Assembly (NCBI GenBank): GCA_001599915.1 | Contig: BCIG01000013.1 | Location: 558,001 to 622,000 of the forward strand | From: Symbiotaphrina buchneri | Taxonomy: Eukaryota > Ascomycota > Symbiotaphrinales > Symbiotaphrinaceae | Length of the DNA stretch: 64,000 nt | Reading direction: 5' to 3' | Part shown: one piece after another, positions 1-10,774 of the stretch | Position numbering within the stretch: position 1 is the stretch's first letter | Layout: every line of letters begins with the position of its first letter | Translations under genes and position numbers: made by a program | Notes under the pieces: model-generated | What the model saw: only the letters and a program-made list of their open reading frames with translations | Told to the model about the DNA's origin: nothing | The model's database searches: none

Positions 1-1298
1 CATTATCGGTGATCTGATGCCGGGGGTGGTCAGAGGCTTCAACGATAGTCCGGATATTGCTCAATACCTTTTAGATCGACAGTTTTGGGTCACAGTGTTT
101 ATGTACGCTCTCATCAGCTCGGCTGCGCTCTCACAGAACCCTTTTTGGATTTCATGGGGCTTGCTAACGACCGTTCACAGGCTCATAGTCATTCCCTTGT
201 CTTTCTTGCGCCGGCTAGACTCCCTTAAATATACCAGCGTTATTGCGCTCATATCCATTGGGTATCTTGTCATACTGGTATTGGCTCACTTTTTCAAAGG
301 AGATACCTTGCAAGACAGGGGTCCTATCCGTGTCGTCCGATGGGCTGGACCTGTGCAGGCCTTGAGTAGCTTCCCTGTCATTGTATTTGCGTATACCTGT
401 CATCAGAATGTATGATCTTTTGGCTGCGTTTTGTTCGAGAATCCTTACTGACTTTGCCAGATGTTCTCCATCTTGAATGAGATTGCGAACAACTCGCACT
501 TCAGGACGACTGGCGTGATCATCGCCAGTATTGGTACGGCTGCCGTAATTTATGTCGTGGTCGCTACCACCGGCTATATGCAATTTGGAGACAAGGTTTC
601 CGGTAACATTGTTGCAATGTGTTCGTATTAATCATGTCACCCATACGGAGAATTTTCGGCTGATACTCGCGTCAGACAAACCTTCTGTCGCATCCACCAT
701 TGGCAAAGCAGCTATTGTGGTTCTAGTCATGTTTTCCTATCCGTTGCAGGTGCATCCGTGCCGAGCATCGGTCGATGCTGTGTTGAAATGGCGGCCGGCG
801 AAGCGCAAGCCTGCTCGATCATCACCAAGAGGATCTCCGGCCCCTGTCGCACCTTTGCTCTCTTCAGGAAGACCTGGAGCATCGGCCGGTGGTGATACAA
901 TGGGTGACGTCCGATTTGCGGCCATCACAACCATGATCATCATCCTGAGCTATGTCGTAGCCATGACTGTATCTTCCCTCGAAAAGGTGCTTGCATATGT
1001 TGGTAGCACGGGCAGTACCAGCATCAGCTTTATTCTGCCAGGCCTGTTCTATTATAAAATCTCGGATCCCGAGTCGTTCCACCATCAAAGACTAATGAAG
1101 GAGGATGATGACGAGGCCGAAATCGCTGGAGCAGACGATTTGGAACAGCGCCAAGGTCTATTGGCCAGCCTCTCTAGGAGGTCCGAAGTATGGGGAAAGC
1201 CACTTCTTCGGAAGCTCAGCTTGGCTTTGGCCATATATGGAGCGGTTGTCATGGTTGTGTGCTTGATCACGAACACTTTCTTCATTGTTGCTCATTGA
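1..1298 (+). CDS. Vacuolar amino acid transporter, Avt type (3' part)
   Basis: This is the C-terminal part of an Aa_trans (AAAP family) transporter; the 5' end lies outside the window. Exons are <1-409, 461-620 and 676-1298. The signatures I recognise are GDLMPGVV just inside the window, HQNMFSILNE across the first intron and SYPLQVHPCRAS in exon 3, which together look like the Avt5/6/7 group of fungal vacuolar transporters that move neutral and basic amino acids by proton antiport. Several hydrophobic membrane segments are visible, and an acidic linker (EDDDEAE) precedes the last segment. Both introns are about 50 bp. Family assignment is firm; substrate and direction are inferred from the family. 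Its 3' end converges on the mitochondrial S16 gene. Confidence 0.9.
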
Positions 1299-1630
1299 AC
1301 CGGCTCGGGGTCTGTGTTCAGTGCTTTGCGGCTCTTAGATAGAAGATAATTTTACGGCATTTCAGGTCTGCATGTCTTTCTGTCGGGAATCTTGGAGTTG
1401 CTATACCGGTACCGTCCCATTTTCTGGTGTTGGGGAAGCATCAAAGCGCTGCATCATCTTTTTGATATTGATGGAACGCATAGCTAGTAGGAGGAAACGG
1501 TCAAGCTCTTGATTGTATAAATGCACCTAGATCTTCCAGAGAACCTAGCCAGTTGGACGCCAATGCCATGCAATACCGCGGAAAAGTCATAAAACCACGA
1601 GTGCTAACCCCGTAACAGCCAGCGCAGCTA
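1299..1630. other. Convergent 3' intergenic region
   Basis: This spacer lies between two converging stop codons and probably holds both 3' UTRs. I see no ORF, RNA gene or repeat in it. Confidence 0.6.
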
Positions 1631-2135
1631 TCAGGAATCAGTTTTTTCCGCTGTCTCCGCTTCTGCCTTCTGTAGGTGCTGGACGCGAAATTTCGGTTCC
1701 ATTAGGCCAGCCTGATATCCAAGACAGTCAGAAGCCTGTCTCATCAGAGGATGGGCGATAATACCATTGACAATAGCCGCCATGCTGGGTCTGACGGCTG
1801 TGCTCCTACTCCAAGCCAATATTTTGCGCGCGCCGTATCGAGCCGAATGTCCTTGTATGGTTTGCCCTCTCCATCAGTCGGGACTTTGGGAATAGGATCG
1901 TAGGTGCCTGAACAGTTGGGTGAGCGCCCTTGCATAGCGGGCCATAGGGGCCGAGATGATGGACATACCTAGCACCTCGATTGGTTTGCTGTTCCTCGCC
2001 GTCCTGCGACTTGTTAGCAGTGATGTTTTTGAGAAGAAGGGGCATCCACCGGACATGCCTGGCGTGTGCCACGACGATATTATAGAAGGGCGCATGGCGT
2101 TTCCCGAAGCGTGCTAATCGAATCTTTACAACCAT
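1631..2135 (-). CDS. MRPS16: Mitochondrial small ribosomal subunit protein bS16m
   Basis: Structural protein of the mitochondrial 30S-like subunit. Four exons on the minus strand: 2135-2059, 2003-1969, 1907-1765, 1711-1631, giving 111 residues, the usual bS16m size. The start is the ATG of MVVKIRLARFGKRHAPFYN, the conserved bS16 N-terminus; exon 2 gives TARNSKPIEVLG, exon 3 TYDPIPKVP and KDIRLDTARAKYWLGVGAQP, exon 4 a short charged tail. Intron 1 only keeps frame if it starts with GC (CCAG/GCATGT) and ends at CGCAG; a branch-like GCTAAC lies just upstream of that acceptor. Introns 2 and 3 are normal GT-AG. No separate presequence is evident, which is common for this protein. Confidence 0.9.
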
Positions 2136-2814
2136 CTTGGGCCAGCGGCTCAGGCGCGACGTGGTATGAACATCCAGACGACTTTTGACGGAACAGGGGC
2201 GGTTCACCGGCAGTTTTGAAGACATCCTCAAACGTCGTCGATTCCTGCCGTACTTGGCGCCTTAAGCGAGGTACAAAGTACTGCATAACGGTATGGTAGC
2301 AGTACGAATACACCCGTGTACACCGTACACTGTACCTTATCTTCGATAAGGCAGCAAAATGCGACCACGCGGAGGTACCACGCTATGGCCATCATGGTCG
2401 GCATATGTACCCCGTACGTCACAGACTGGTGCTAACATTTTCCCAATTGCGAGATGTTGATGGCACGGGCTTGATAAGTGTAGTTGAAATACAAAATACT
2501 ACAAGAGAGGATTCCAGCAATTATACTGGCAAGCTTATACCGGCCGTAAAGGTTACCTACGAGGTAAGGTTGTAGATTCTGACCTTTCGCGTGTTTGTAT
2601 CCATACATCGGCCCTGCTCTCCAATTTGAGACGGATTGATCTAACCGGTGCAGCTCGGATCGAACGAGCTTCCTTAACTTTCCCCAAGATGATGAGATCA
2701 TGGGCAGCTGCCACCTGGAAATTGCACCCACTTACTCGGTGTCGGATTCAATATAGGCTTCATACATCGGCTTTGCGTAACACAAGATCTTTTCATCTGT
2801 CAAAACCTTTCAAC
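2136..2814. other. Divergent promoter region (MRPS16 / NAD(P)HX epimerase)
   Basis: Upstream region shared by the minus-strand S16 gene and the plus-strand epimerase. The last 190 bases can be translated in frame with the epimerase (see that entry), so part of this spacer may be coding. No other gene is supported. Confidence 0.5.
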
Positions 2815-3880
2815 ATGACTCTGAGGGTGAGGGTCTCCACTTTGTCACATGTCGCTTTCTCTGCGCTGTCGCCAGGAAACAAGCTGACACCAACATTGCT
2901 CGGACCAGACGCTCAACGCGAAAGATGCCGCCGACCTCGACAAAGATCTCATGAGCGATGGGGCCTTTTCACTCGACCAATTGATGGAACTGGCGGGGTT
3001 GCCGGTGGCTCAGGCAGGTTCGAGACATCCGCCCTATTCGATGAGGTCATTGCTAAGCAGCTGCCGGTAGTCTATAAATTGCATCCCCCGGGCAAAGGGA
3101 AGAGAGTACTGATCGCTTGCGGGCCTGGGAATAATGGTAAACAAACCCGATACCAAAAGGTGAATGCTTGAAGGGAGCTCAACTGTTGCAGGTGGTGATG
3201 GGTTGGTGGCTGCCCGTCACTTGTGGCAGTTCGGATATGCACCCACCGTCTTTTTCCCAAAGCAGGGCAAGAATGAGTTATATCAGGTTCTGTTTTGCAA
3301 CCCACGACTTCTCTTCTGTCTTCTAATCTAGAAATAGCGGCTTGTAAAGCAGCTCAAAGACCTGGAAGTCCCATTCACGGAGGACTTTGACTCCGCTCTG
3401 AAGGAGTCTGATCATGTTGTCGATGCAATCTTCGGTATGGCTGATCCGACTATTTGAACCGATTGGCCCAGGGGCAAATGGCTTACTGGGCGTGACAGGG
3501 TTCAGCTTCCAAGGAGAGGTTCGCGCGCCGTTCGATACAGTCATCGAAAGTATGAAATCAACATCCGTGACTGTCACCGCCGTCGACGCCCCTTCATCAT
3601 GGAACATTGAGACTGGACCCCCGGAATCTGGTGCGGGCAAGGGCTACAACCCAACCGCTCTGGTTAGCTTGACAGCACCGAAACCACTGGTGAAGTGGTT
3701 CAAAGGCCGGCATTTTGTTGGCGGGCGGTATGTGGTGCCGCGGTCCATTTCTGCAAACCAGAGCTGACGCATGGTAGGTTTCTGAGCCACAAGATTGCGA
3801 ATAAGTACGATCTGGACATGCCGCCATACGAGGGCATGGACCAGATTGTGGAGGTGGGCGCCAACGAGCAGCGGCTATGA
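2815..3880 (+). CDS. NNR1: NAD(P)H-hydrate epimerase (YjeF_N)
   Basis: Metabolite-repair enzyme that interconverts R- and S-NAD(P)HX so that the dehydratase can restore NAD(P)H. Exons 2815-2826, 2909-3017, 3071-3136, 3192-3286, 3338-3434, 3499-3727, 3778-3880; 236 residues. The YjeF_N motifs are clear: [34 protein letters not shown], the glycine-rich [18 protein letters not shown] (around residues 56-73), [24 protein letters not shown] and LVSLTAPK. The first exon carries only four codons when begun at 2815. The reading frame is open upstream, and starts at 2689 or 2692 would add about 41 residues rich in Arg, Ser, Leu and Thr with no acidic residue, typical of a mitochondrial presequence; both forms may exist. 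The core call is firm, the start is not. Confidence 0.92.
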
Positions 3881-5381
3881 TCGGCATTATGGAGGATGGT
3901 GACGGAATCAGAAAGATATACCTGCTAGTCACACGAGGTGGTTGTTGTCTGAACATCACAAAGTAGGACCTGAGAGCTAGCCGTCCAATATTCGAGGACC
4001 CTTATGGAGATAGCAAGTACATACGTCAAATGGAAGCGATGAATGCAAGCAACGTGGCAATCTGCTGCGGTATCCCATACCTAACAGTTCGAAGGGTGAC
4101 GGAGTGGATGCCAGCTGGCGCAGAGCACAGAGCAGCTGTCACCGCGACCATCATCTTTTCGACTCAGCGACGCGATAAACGGATGACAGGGAAGGTATTC
4201 GTACGACGTTGCCTCTGGCTTGAACGGCTAGTACCGTAGTCTACATTATCATCATCATTACCATTTGTAACCATTCCCTCCTTGAGTTTCTCGTCCCATG
4301 CATGCATGAAGAGAACCGTTTGGCCGGAGGCCGGGCCGGGGAAGTCGTTTTGAATGTGAAGTCCCTTCCCACAAACTGCTTCGTAACTTTGCACCTTCGC
4401 CTGTAGAGTAAGGTGGGCAAGGTACTAGCAAGGTTCGTAGTGCAACAGTGCAGCTCAAGGCACCTTAGCTTTTGCCCTGGCTTGTCCCGGATGGCGGAAC
4501 GACAATCCGTGGCGCGGTGCAAACGCGTGGTGGGTAGCGAGTAAGGACTTCTCGAAGGCACCGGTGAGTGGTACGAATATGAATCGCACCCTGTGGAAAA
4601 GCGTGTTAGTATTAGGTTCTTTAGGCTGGACTGGACCCAGCGGTCTGGCGCAGGGGAAGTCACAGTTCTTTTGCACTAATTTTTGTTATGAGCTTATGAT
4701 TATTTTATTACCTAGGTAGAGACCCGGTCCGACGCCAAGAGAGCTTCCCGCTGCTGCGGCACGGCCGTTCAGGGGTCAGGGGCCGCGGCCCACAGGCGAC
4801 AGGCACCATGGCTCAGGCACAGCGGGACAGAGAGATGGAAAATCTCCAGCGCCGCCAACGTGCCTGCCAGCATGCTGCCGGATCTTTTGCAATCCCCGCC
4901 GCGCAGTTGCCTCGTCGATCTTCCCTTTGATAAAGTTTCCGGCTCAGCGTAATGAGCTTTTAAATGGAACTTCTTCACGCTGTGTCTTGTTCCTTCCATG
5001 CAACCAATCTTCATTCTCAGCATCGCGACCTGCCCCTCATCTATGAGGTCACTGACAAGGTAGACTCCACAACTGCCTTGGTCTTCTTCTGCACATCATC
5101 TGCTAGCTTTTAAATTGCACTTTTCGATTAGGATAGTGTCTATCAGATAAGGTGCTTTCTGCGATTGCACATTTGTATCTTATTGTGTATTCGTTCCTGT
5201 CTGCCAAGTACGCCGAGGGGGTTGGACGCTGTCCATCTGGGCTTGGAGCTCTCGTTGGCCCTCCGGCTTCTCGACGACATTTCTTGCATCTCCACAATAT
5301 CGGTTGAGGCTGCATGCACAGGCTTTGGATTGATCAGCCAAGCTGCAAATCCTCGTCCCCCGGGGCCGAGTTCTGCCTCTA
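3881..5381. other. Intergenic region without a supported gene
   Basis: About 1.5 kb between the epimerase and the Rap-type GTPase. Short open frames exist on both strands but none shows family motifs or a plausible splice pattern. It holds the 3' UTR of the epimerase and the promoter and leader of the GTPase; an AT-rich patch lies near 4676-4712. I see no tRNA or repeat. Confidence 0.5.
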
Positions 5382-6406
5382 ATGAGAATGCCACCTAGGT
5401 AGTCCCCTCTGGGCCCACTCAACGTTTTGTATGTACAAACGAATTGACTTCAAGTGCAATAGAGAATATCACATCGTAGTGCTGGGAGCAGGTGAGTGGG
5501 CCGGGCCCCGACGCAAGGATCAACTGCTGAGACCCTCCACAGGTGGGGTAGGCAAGAGTTGCCTCACTGCGCAATTCGTCCAGAACGTGTGGATAGAGAG
5601 CTACGATCCCACCATTGAAGACTCCTATCGGAAGCAGGTTGAGGTCGACGTAGGTCCCCAACTCGATGTTAACGAGGATGTTGCTCCTACTGTCTGCTGA
5701 CAAGAAAGGGACGCCAATGTATCCTGGAAATGTATGTGACAGCCCCCTGCTGGCAGTAGGAACCACCGGTTGACGATAATTAGCCTAGATACAGCAGGAA
5801 CGGAGCAGTTCAGTAAGTGCCCCATCCTTTTGATTGGCTCATGGTCTACTAGGCTAACAATATCTCTAGCAGCAATGAGGTAACGGCCTATGACCCTCCA
5901 ACGGATACGTTCTGATACTGACTACTTTACCGTAGAGAATTGTATATGAAGTCCGGTAACGCCATCGTTCACTAGAGAAGACCCAGACCCGTACTGACCA
6001 GCAATGCCCAGGCCAGGGTTTCTTGTTGGTCTTCTCTATAACCAGCGCCAGCAGCCTCGAAGAGCTGTCCGAACTACGAGAACAGATTATTCGCATCAAG
6101 GACGATGAGAATGTGCCTCTAGTCATAGTTGGCAACAAGTCAGACCTCGAGACAGAGCGGGAAGTATCGCGGGCCAAGGCTTTTGCCATGTCACAGCGCT
6201 GGGGCAATGCACCATATTATGAAGCCTCGGCAAGGAGGCGCGCAAATGTTGACGAGGTCTTCATTGACCTTTGCAGGCAGGTTATTCAGAAGGAGGCCGC
6301 GACTGCGCGAGCCTTGGAGGAGGCGATGGAGCAGAGGAGATTAGAGAGGCCAAATCGGCATAGGAGGCGGAGACGGCGGGAAAGGCAACGTTGTACAATC
6401 TTATGA
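5382..6406 (+). CDS. RSR1: Rap/Rsr1 (Bud1, Krev-1) type Ras-family GTPase
   Basis: Small GTPase expected to act in polarity and growth-site selection at the membrane. Eight exons: 5382-5398, 5463-5491, 5543-5649, 5709-5731, 5784-5812, 5870-5879, 5936-5955, 6012-6406; 209 residues. P-loop GAGGVGKS at 14-21, effector loop YDPTIEDSY at 36-44, switch [10 protein letters not shown] at 61-68 with Thr in the place of Ras Gln61 as in Rap1, then NKSD for guanine binding, and a polybasic tail ending in the CAAX box CTIL, whose final Leu predicts geranylgeranylation. The start [16 protein letters not shown] was chosen because splicing a 17-nt first exon gives the usual N-terminus; an in-frame ATG at 5431 is the alternative without that intron. 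Two exons are only 10 and 20 nt. Family call firm; Rsr1 orthology likely. Confidence 0.92.
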
Positions 6407-6462
6407 TCGTCTAACATATGCATTACGAGGCATCCGAACCGACTTATAGGGAACGAGCTGCA

Positions 6463-8515
6463 TCACATCCTAAACACACCGAACTTAGTGACCGTCTTAT
6501 CGGGTCTCCCGTCAAGCGCTGTCCGTATGCCCATACCCAAAGCCTGCCGAGTATGTGCTGGTGGAAGGATGCCATCATCCCACAGACGAGAGGAGGAGAA
6601 CGTGGCCTCGCTCTCCTTCTCAATCCGCGCCTTCAATTGAGGATCAGCCTTACCTACAGTCTCCATGACTGCATTGAGCTGTTCTGCGCCCATGACACCT
6701 ATCTTCGCATTGGGCCACATCCACAGGAACCGCGGAGAGTATGCGCGGCCACTGCCCTCGACTCAGCTGCGTTCGCTGAACGATCATGGACAGAACTCAC
6801 CACATGCCATAGTTCCCCGCACCAGCACTTGCTCCAAAGACAACAGTAAATTTTGGAACCTCTGCGCAAGCCACTGCTGTCACGAGCTTTGCACCGTTCT
6901 TTGCTATGCCGCCTTTCTCCGCATCGGCACCAACCATGAAACCGCTGATGTTCTGCAGAAACACCAGTGGAATGTCTCGTTGGCAGCAGAGTTCCACAAA
7001 ATGTGCCCCCTTGAGGGAGGATTCGGAAAACAGGATTCCATTATTCGCCACGATACCAACTTGTTGCCCGTAAATGCGTGCAAAACCTAATGATGTCAGT
7101 TCTGGTAGGGGCCCTAAGGGCAAAACAACTCGGTTTACCTGTAACAAGGGTGGTTCCATAATAACGCTTGAACTCCGCGAATTCGCTGCCATCGACGAGG
7201 CGGGCAATGATATCGTGCACCGGTATTGGTTTGCGCAGATTAGTCCCCACAATACCATTAAGTTCTTCAGGATCATATAGAGGCTCTTTCCATTCGGCAG
7301 TGGTCCTCTCCTTCCGAGACCAGTTGAGGTTCGCAATAGATCTTCTGGCCAGGACTACAGCGTGTGCGTCATCCACCGCAAGGTAATCCGTGACCCCAGA
7401 GATGGAACTGTGAAGCTTCCCACCACCGAGGTCTTCTGCGCTGACGACCTCCCCAGTTGCAGCTTTCACCAGCGGAGGACCGGCAAGGAAGATATGACCT
7501 TGGTCTTGGACAATTATGGCCTCGTCAGACATTGATGGCACATACGCACCGCCAGCGGTGCAAGGCCCCATGACTACCGATATCTGTGGAATTCCCATGG
7601 AGCTCACTGCACGGAGATATAAGTACACATGCATGGGCTGAGGACGGGAAGATCGTACTCCGCGCTTGGTTATAGAATATGCGACCGAAATGCTCTCTAT
7701 CAGGAAACACATCAGCTTGGTGAGGCAAGTTTGCACCTCCGGAATCAACCAGATATATGCAAGGTAATCCTTGGTGCTTCATCAGCCATGGAGTCCTCAG
7801 CAATGTTGAGCTTGGCAACATACTGTTCTCCTGGGCAATGGTTTGTGCTCGCAGATGTTTCTTCACCGTAATGGGATAATATGTACCGCCTTTGACGCTG
7901 GAGATAAGTGAGTCCACTTTTCCACAGTCGGATTGCAGAGAACCATACGTGCTGTCATTTGCTACTACCATGCAGGCCACTCCCTCGATTATCCCAACTC
8001 CTGTTATTATGCCACCGGCCGGGACGTCCTCCCCAGGGTATAGTTCGTAACCCGCTAGCGCTGACAGCTCTAAGAACGATGTCCCTGGATCTATCAGAGC
8101 CGTCACTCGACTGGCCAAGTAACAGTCAGCGTATGAAGAAATCTAACTACTCGAGACGTCTATTTCGGTAGGCAGATGCTTACTCTCGCGGCAACATCTT
8201 CCCCCTTGCAATATGTTTATCTCTAGCTTTGGGTGGTCCCCCTTGTTGCACACGAGCATGTAGTTGCTCAAGCCTTGCCATCACTTCCTTCATTTGCCTG
8301 GCATTCTCTTTGAAATCTGGACTCGAGGTATCGACCGCATTGGGCAATACTGAGATGGCATTGGCCTGGTGCGCATGCACATGTGTCGCAATCGACCGGA
8401 AAGTTGATCGACAAGTGACTCGGCTCGAGCAGAAACAGCCGATTGTGAAGATGGAAGAGTTGGTCGATTGCAACTCTCCAAACCCAGCACGACGGAGCAT
8501 TCGATGAACTCTCAT
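6463..8515 (-). CDS. mccB: Methylcrotonoyl-CoA carboxylase beta subunit, mitochondrial
   Basis: Carboxyltransferase subunit that converts 3-methylcrotonyl-CoA to 3-methylglutaconyl-CoA in leucine breakdown, working with the biotin-bearing alpha subunit in the mitochondrial matrix. Exons on the minus strand: 8515-8184, 8110-7949, 7897-7824, 7769-7659, 7606-7139, 7086-6801, 6751-6463; 573 residues, normal for the family. The first about 40 residues are basic and Ser-rich, a likely presequence. Carboxyltransferase motifs: [68 protein letters not shown], then [20 protein letters not shown] and [21 protein letters not shown] in the C-terminal half. It is head-to-head with isovaleryl-CoA dehydrogenase, the preceding enzyme of the same pathway. 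Its stop lies 56 bp from the converging GTPase stop, so the 3' UTRs probably overlap. Confidence 0.95.
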
Positions 8516-8957
8516 GGCGAAGGTCGGTCAGCAAGGGGGGTTCCTTTCAACCTGCCGCATGGAAGTTGTATGTAGTATAGACAATTCACTAAGAGATATA
8601 CAAATTGTCTTGTGGGTGTTGACCTCGTCTGATTATTGACGGGCAACAGCGGAGTTGTTATCCAGGAGCGGAGGAACTCCCAGCAATCCACCCACTGCAT
8701 TCATCGCCTGTACGGTGTACGACTAAGGAACCTGAGGCGGGAAGGTGAGATGGAGTCACGCTAGCTAGCTTAGCGGATTGCGGGGAAACAGCCGAGGCGG
8801 GGATGATGAATGGAGGGGAGAGAGCGGCGAGGTGGATAAGGGATGCACTTCGCACGGAGCAAAGCAACATTCTTGTGCTGTCTGACAATGGCCGCGAATA
8901 GCCCCAAGTGACTTGAGCCGACCGTCTCATTCTGCCCTCTTCTATGTTTAGGACAAT
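8516..8957. promoter_or_regulatory. Shared divergent promoter of the leucine catabolism pair
   Basis: A 442 bp spacer separates the starts of the carboxylase beta subunit and isovaleryl-CoA dehydrogenase, so both are likely driven and co-regulated from here. Two GCGGGG hexamers (8780-8785 and 8797-8802) fit the SYGGRG consensus of the fungal carbon repressor CreA; a GCTAGCTAGC palindrome lies at about 8759-8768. Binding is inferred from consensus only. Confidence 0.5.
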
Positions 8958-10476
8958 ATGTTCAGCAAACTAGGCGTCAGAGCGAGGGCACGGTGTGTCA
9001 CCGCTCAAAAGCAAACCCTGGCCATATCATTTGCTTCCACGAAACACCCCAGAGGCTTCGAACCTCCTTCAAGTGAAGATCTTCTCGAGCTCCGAGAGCG
9101 CGTGCAGGAATTTACCAGTATGACCCCTGAAAGATAACTATGCAAAGCATAGCTGACAATCTCTAGGGAGGGAGATTCCGGAAGAGGTTGCAGCAAAGAC
9201 CGATAGGGAAAATGAGTTTCCGATGTACATGTGGAAGAAGATGGGAGACGCGGGGTAGGCCTCCTACGCTTATACACTGCGGCGATAGGACGCCTGACAT
9301 ATATTCAAGATTTCTGGGAATCACTGCAGACGAAGATTATGGCGGACTCGGGATGGGCTACCAAGCCCACTGTACGGTGCTCGAAGAGATCAGTCGGGCA
9401 TCAGGTCCGTAACCTTCCTCTCCCCCACGCTATGACCGTCACTGACGGGCCTAGGCAGCATTGGATTATCATACGCTGCTCATTCGCAATTATGTGTGAA
9501 CCAACTGTCGTTGAACGGTTCACCAGAACAGAAGGAGAAGTTCTTGCCCGGCCTCGTAAGCGGCAATAAGATTGGTGCTCTAGCTATGTCGGAGCATTCA
9601 GCAGGATCCGACGTGGTGAGCATGAAGACAACGGCGAAAGCGGTGGACGGTGGTTACCTCCTATCAGGGACAAAGATGTGGATCACGAATGTTCGCCTTC
9701 TGGTGCGCTGAATGAGGGGTCGATACTGATATGCTGGCAGGGGCCCGATGCTGATATCATCGTCGTATATGCAAAGACCGATCCAGACAAGGGCTCCAAA
9801 GGTATGACAGCCTTTGTGGTGGAGAAAGAATCCAAAGGATTCTCCTGTGCCCGAAAACTAGACAAGCTCGGTATGAGGGGATCAAATACCGGCGAGCTTA
9901 TATTCGAAGATGTCTTTGTGCCCAAAGAGAATATTCTTGGAAGGGTCAATGGAGGGGCACGCGTACTGATGGAAGGCTTGGACCTTGAGCGGCTGGTGCT
10001 CAGTGCTGGTCCTCTTGGGTAAAACTTTCCTACAAATGACATCCCTAAATGAAGCTGACGGTAACTCCAGCATAATGCAAGCGGCATTAGACCTTGTACT
10101 ACCGTATACTCACACACGAAAACAGTTCAACATGCCGATCGCCCATAACCAGTTCATCCAGGGCAAACTGGCAGACATGTACACGAAGCTGCAGGCCTCT
10201 CGTGCGTACACATACACAACAGCCAAAGCAGTGGATGAGGAGGGGACCATCCGTACACAGGATTGTGCCGGTGCCATTCTGTATGCTGCAGAGCGCGCTA
10301 CGGAGTGTGGACTCGATGCCATTCAGCTCATGGGAGGCAATGGCTATGTCAATGAGATCCCTGCTGGTCGTCTGCTCCGGGACGCAAAGCTGTACGAGAT
10401 TGGCGCTGGAACGAGTGAGATCAGGAGAATGGTTATTGGTCGGGCGTTCAATAAAGAATATGCAGATAGAGGATAG
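8958..10476 (+). CDS. ivdA: Isovaleryl-CoA dehydrogenase, mitochondrial
   Basis: FAD-dependent acyl-CoA dehydrogenase that oxidises isovaleryl-CoA to 3-methylcrotonyl-CoA in leucine degradation, passing electrons to ETF. Exons 8958-9117, 9167-9254, 9310-9404, 9455-9690, 9741-10018, 10071-10476; 420 residues. The N-terminus ([13 protein letters not shown]) is a basic presequence. Motifs: [64 protein letters not shown], and the C-terminal [35 protein letters not shown] that marks the IVD branch. Glu276 in [12 protein letters not shown] corresponds to the helix-G catalytic base of human IVD, which separates it from other acyl-CoA dehydrogenases. It is divergent from the gene for the next enzyme. 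Confidence 0.95.
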
Positions 10477-10774
10477 AGTGACCCATTCCTGGCATAAACT
10501 TTACACCCACAACCAGCTCTGAAAACAACCATTTCTGGCGACGAGACGAAGTACGAAGTAGTAGCGGTTTCCAAATGTTCTAATTCGAGACTTGGCATCT
10601 GTGCAGGGACCCGCTCGGCGAGTCGGTCACTAGCGATCCGTTCAACCTTTCCCCAAACTTTTCAACCACGCCCAAACTTGATCGATATCTTGAGCGAACA
10701 CCGCCCAAACTGTACGAAAAAGGGTCGGAGCAATTTCCGAGGAGTGTATGATTACGCAGTAGGCGGGCTTTGAA

